DNA of 5,402 nucleotides, from NCBI GenBank assembly GCA_044227605.1, contig JBGAWJ010000098.1, forward strand, positions 1 through 5,402, given 5' to 3'. The notes beneath the pieces were generated by a model that was not told the DNA's origin, did not search any database, and saw only the letters and a list, made by a program, of their open reading frames with translations. A program made the position numbers and the translations under genes. The stretch comes from JAEUKQ01 sp044227605. Its GTDB lineage: Bacteria; Pseudomonadota; Alphaproteobacteria; JAEUKQ01. Of the stretch, positions 4,856 through 5,402 are shown in pieces (the first letter of the stretch is position 1; every line of letters starts with the position of its first letter).

Positions 4856-5402
4856 ATGGACTACCTGAAATCAGCGGCAGACTATACCAAGCGCAGCAAT
4901 TTTCTGTCTTTATCAGATAAAAAATCAATTAATCAATTAGTTAGCCAGCATTTGCATCAAGCCAAAGACGTTGTCCTTGAGTATCTGCAAGGGCAAAATA
5001 TCAATCTGTATGTGGGGGGGTCGCTTGCCCGGGGTGAACCATCCATTCGTTATAATGGCCAGCTGCAGGGGCTGAAATCTGATGTCGATATGGTGGTGCT
5101 GGCTAAGGCCAAACCGGCCTTTGATTTGGCTGAACTGGAACAAATCCTGCAAAAGCGCTTTCCCCAATTCCATGACACCCTATGCTTCTTAAGCAGTGAG
5201 GCGATTCCCAAACTTAGTTTCGCTTTAGCACGGGATTGTTTTGAAGGGATGCAACATCCGCTTCATGAAAGTTTTACTTTAACCCAACCCTCTTTACCTC
5301 GCTTAAATTACAAACATATCCTAAGCATTGTCGTTTATCAATTAGCTGGCGTTCTTTTCGCAGCAAGCAACCCGGGCGGCGTGAAAATTGGCAATCTTAC
5401 TT
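4856..5402 (+). CDS. Nucleotidyltransferase-fold protein, C-terminus beyond window
   Basis: The first 182 residues are present and the frame is still open at the window edge. After an N-terminal helical region (residues 1-48) comes a strand leading to VGGSLARGEP (53-62), and then Lys74-Ser-Asp76-Val-Asp78-Met followed by hydrophobic residues. This is the GS...DxD metal and nucleotide site of the DNA polymerase beta-like nucleotidyltransferase superfamily. The 19 residues between GS and DVD are longer than the roughly 10 of minimal MNT proteins and include an Asn/Gln/Gly-rich loop. A third acid might be Asp107, before a hydrophobic strand. The segment ARDCFEG (125-131) resembles the post-catalytic helix region of larger family members. 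Such proteins transfer NMP to a small molecule, sugar, protein or RNA; the substrate cannot be told from this portion. It is preceded by an AT-rich regulatory gap. It shows no close resemblance to the small MNT protein at 779-1075 outside the motif. Confidence 0.75.
   Translation, partial: MDYLKSAADYTKRSNFLSLSDKKSINQLVSQHLHQAKDVVLEYLQGQNINLYVGGSLARGEPSIRYNGQLQGLKSDVDMVVLAKAKPAFDLAELEQILQKRFPQFHDTLCFLSSEAIPKLSFALARDCFEGMQHPLHESFTLTQPSLPRLNYKHILSIVVYQLAGVLFAASNPGGVKIGNLT

Noticed and set aside
4852..4920. A 22-codon leader peptide starting at ATG 4852
   Set aside because: The ribosome binding site is too close to this ATG, the peptide has no attenuator-like codon runs, and the overlapping start at 4856 explains the same signal.
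4937..5173. Minus-strand open frame of 78 codons
   Set aside because: It is antisense to the nucleotidyltransferase gene, exactly across its catalytic motif, and has no independent support.

Overview
The window most resembles a moderately AT-rich Pseudomonadota chromosome, perhaps a low-GC alphaproteobacterium. The main support is the periplasmic YbjN-family protein, whose sequence style is common in alphaproteobacteria, together with Sec-type signal peptides and ordinary AGGAG-type ribosome binding sites. The taxon is an inference; there is no rRNA or other taxonomic marker here.

From 1 to 3734 every gene lies on the minus strand. In transcription order these are: a secreted YbjN-family protein (3234-3734) followed by a textbook intrinsic terminator; a large secreted protein of unknown function with beta-propeller-like repeats (1373-3019); a stub of a serine recombinase (1118-1318); a small MNT-type nucleotidyltransferase (779-1075); and a second secreted protein (start 666) that looks like a relative of the large one. 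The second relative is cut by an in-frame TAA at 313-315, after which the same frame stays open to the window edge, so it reads as a nonsense-broken gene. The recombinase stub and the nucleotidyltransferase sit between the two relatives, which suggests a tandem pair of secreted-protein genes interrupted by mobile DNA.

From 3735 onward the genes point right. A 254-bp divergent intergenic region carries a candidate promoter for the YbjN gene and a perfect 9-bp inverted repeat. It leads to a membrane-anchored SRPBCC-like protein (3989-4630). A 225-bp AT-rich gap with palindromes and promoter-like boxes then precedes a second, larger nucleotidyltransferase-fold protein (4856 to beyond the window end).

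No pathway clearly unites these genes. The strongest leads are the pair of related secreted propeller-like proteins, one of them broken; the orphan MNT protein with no HepT partner in view, joined in frame to a recombinase remnant; and operator-like symmetry in the two rightward intergenic regions. No CRISPR array, tRNA, rRNA or complete insertion sequence was seen.
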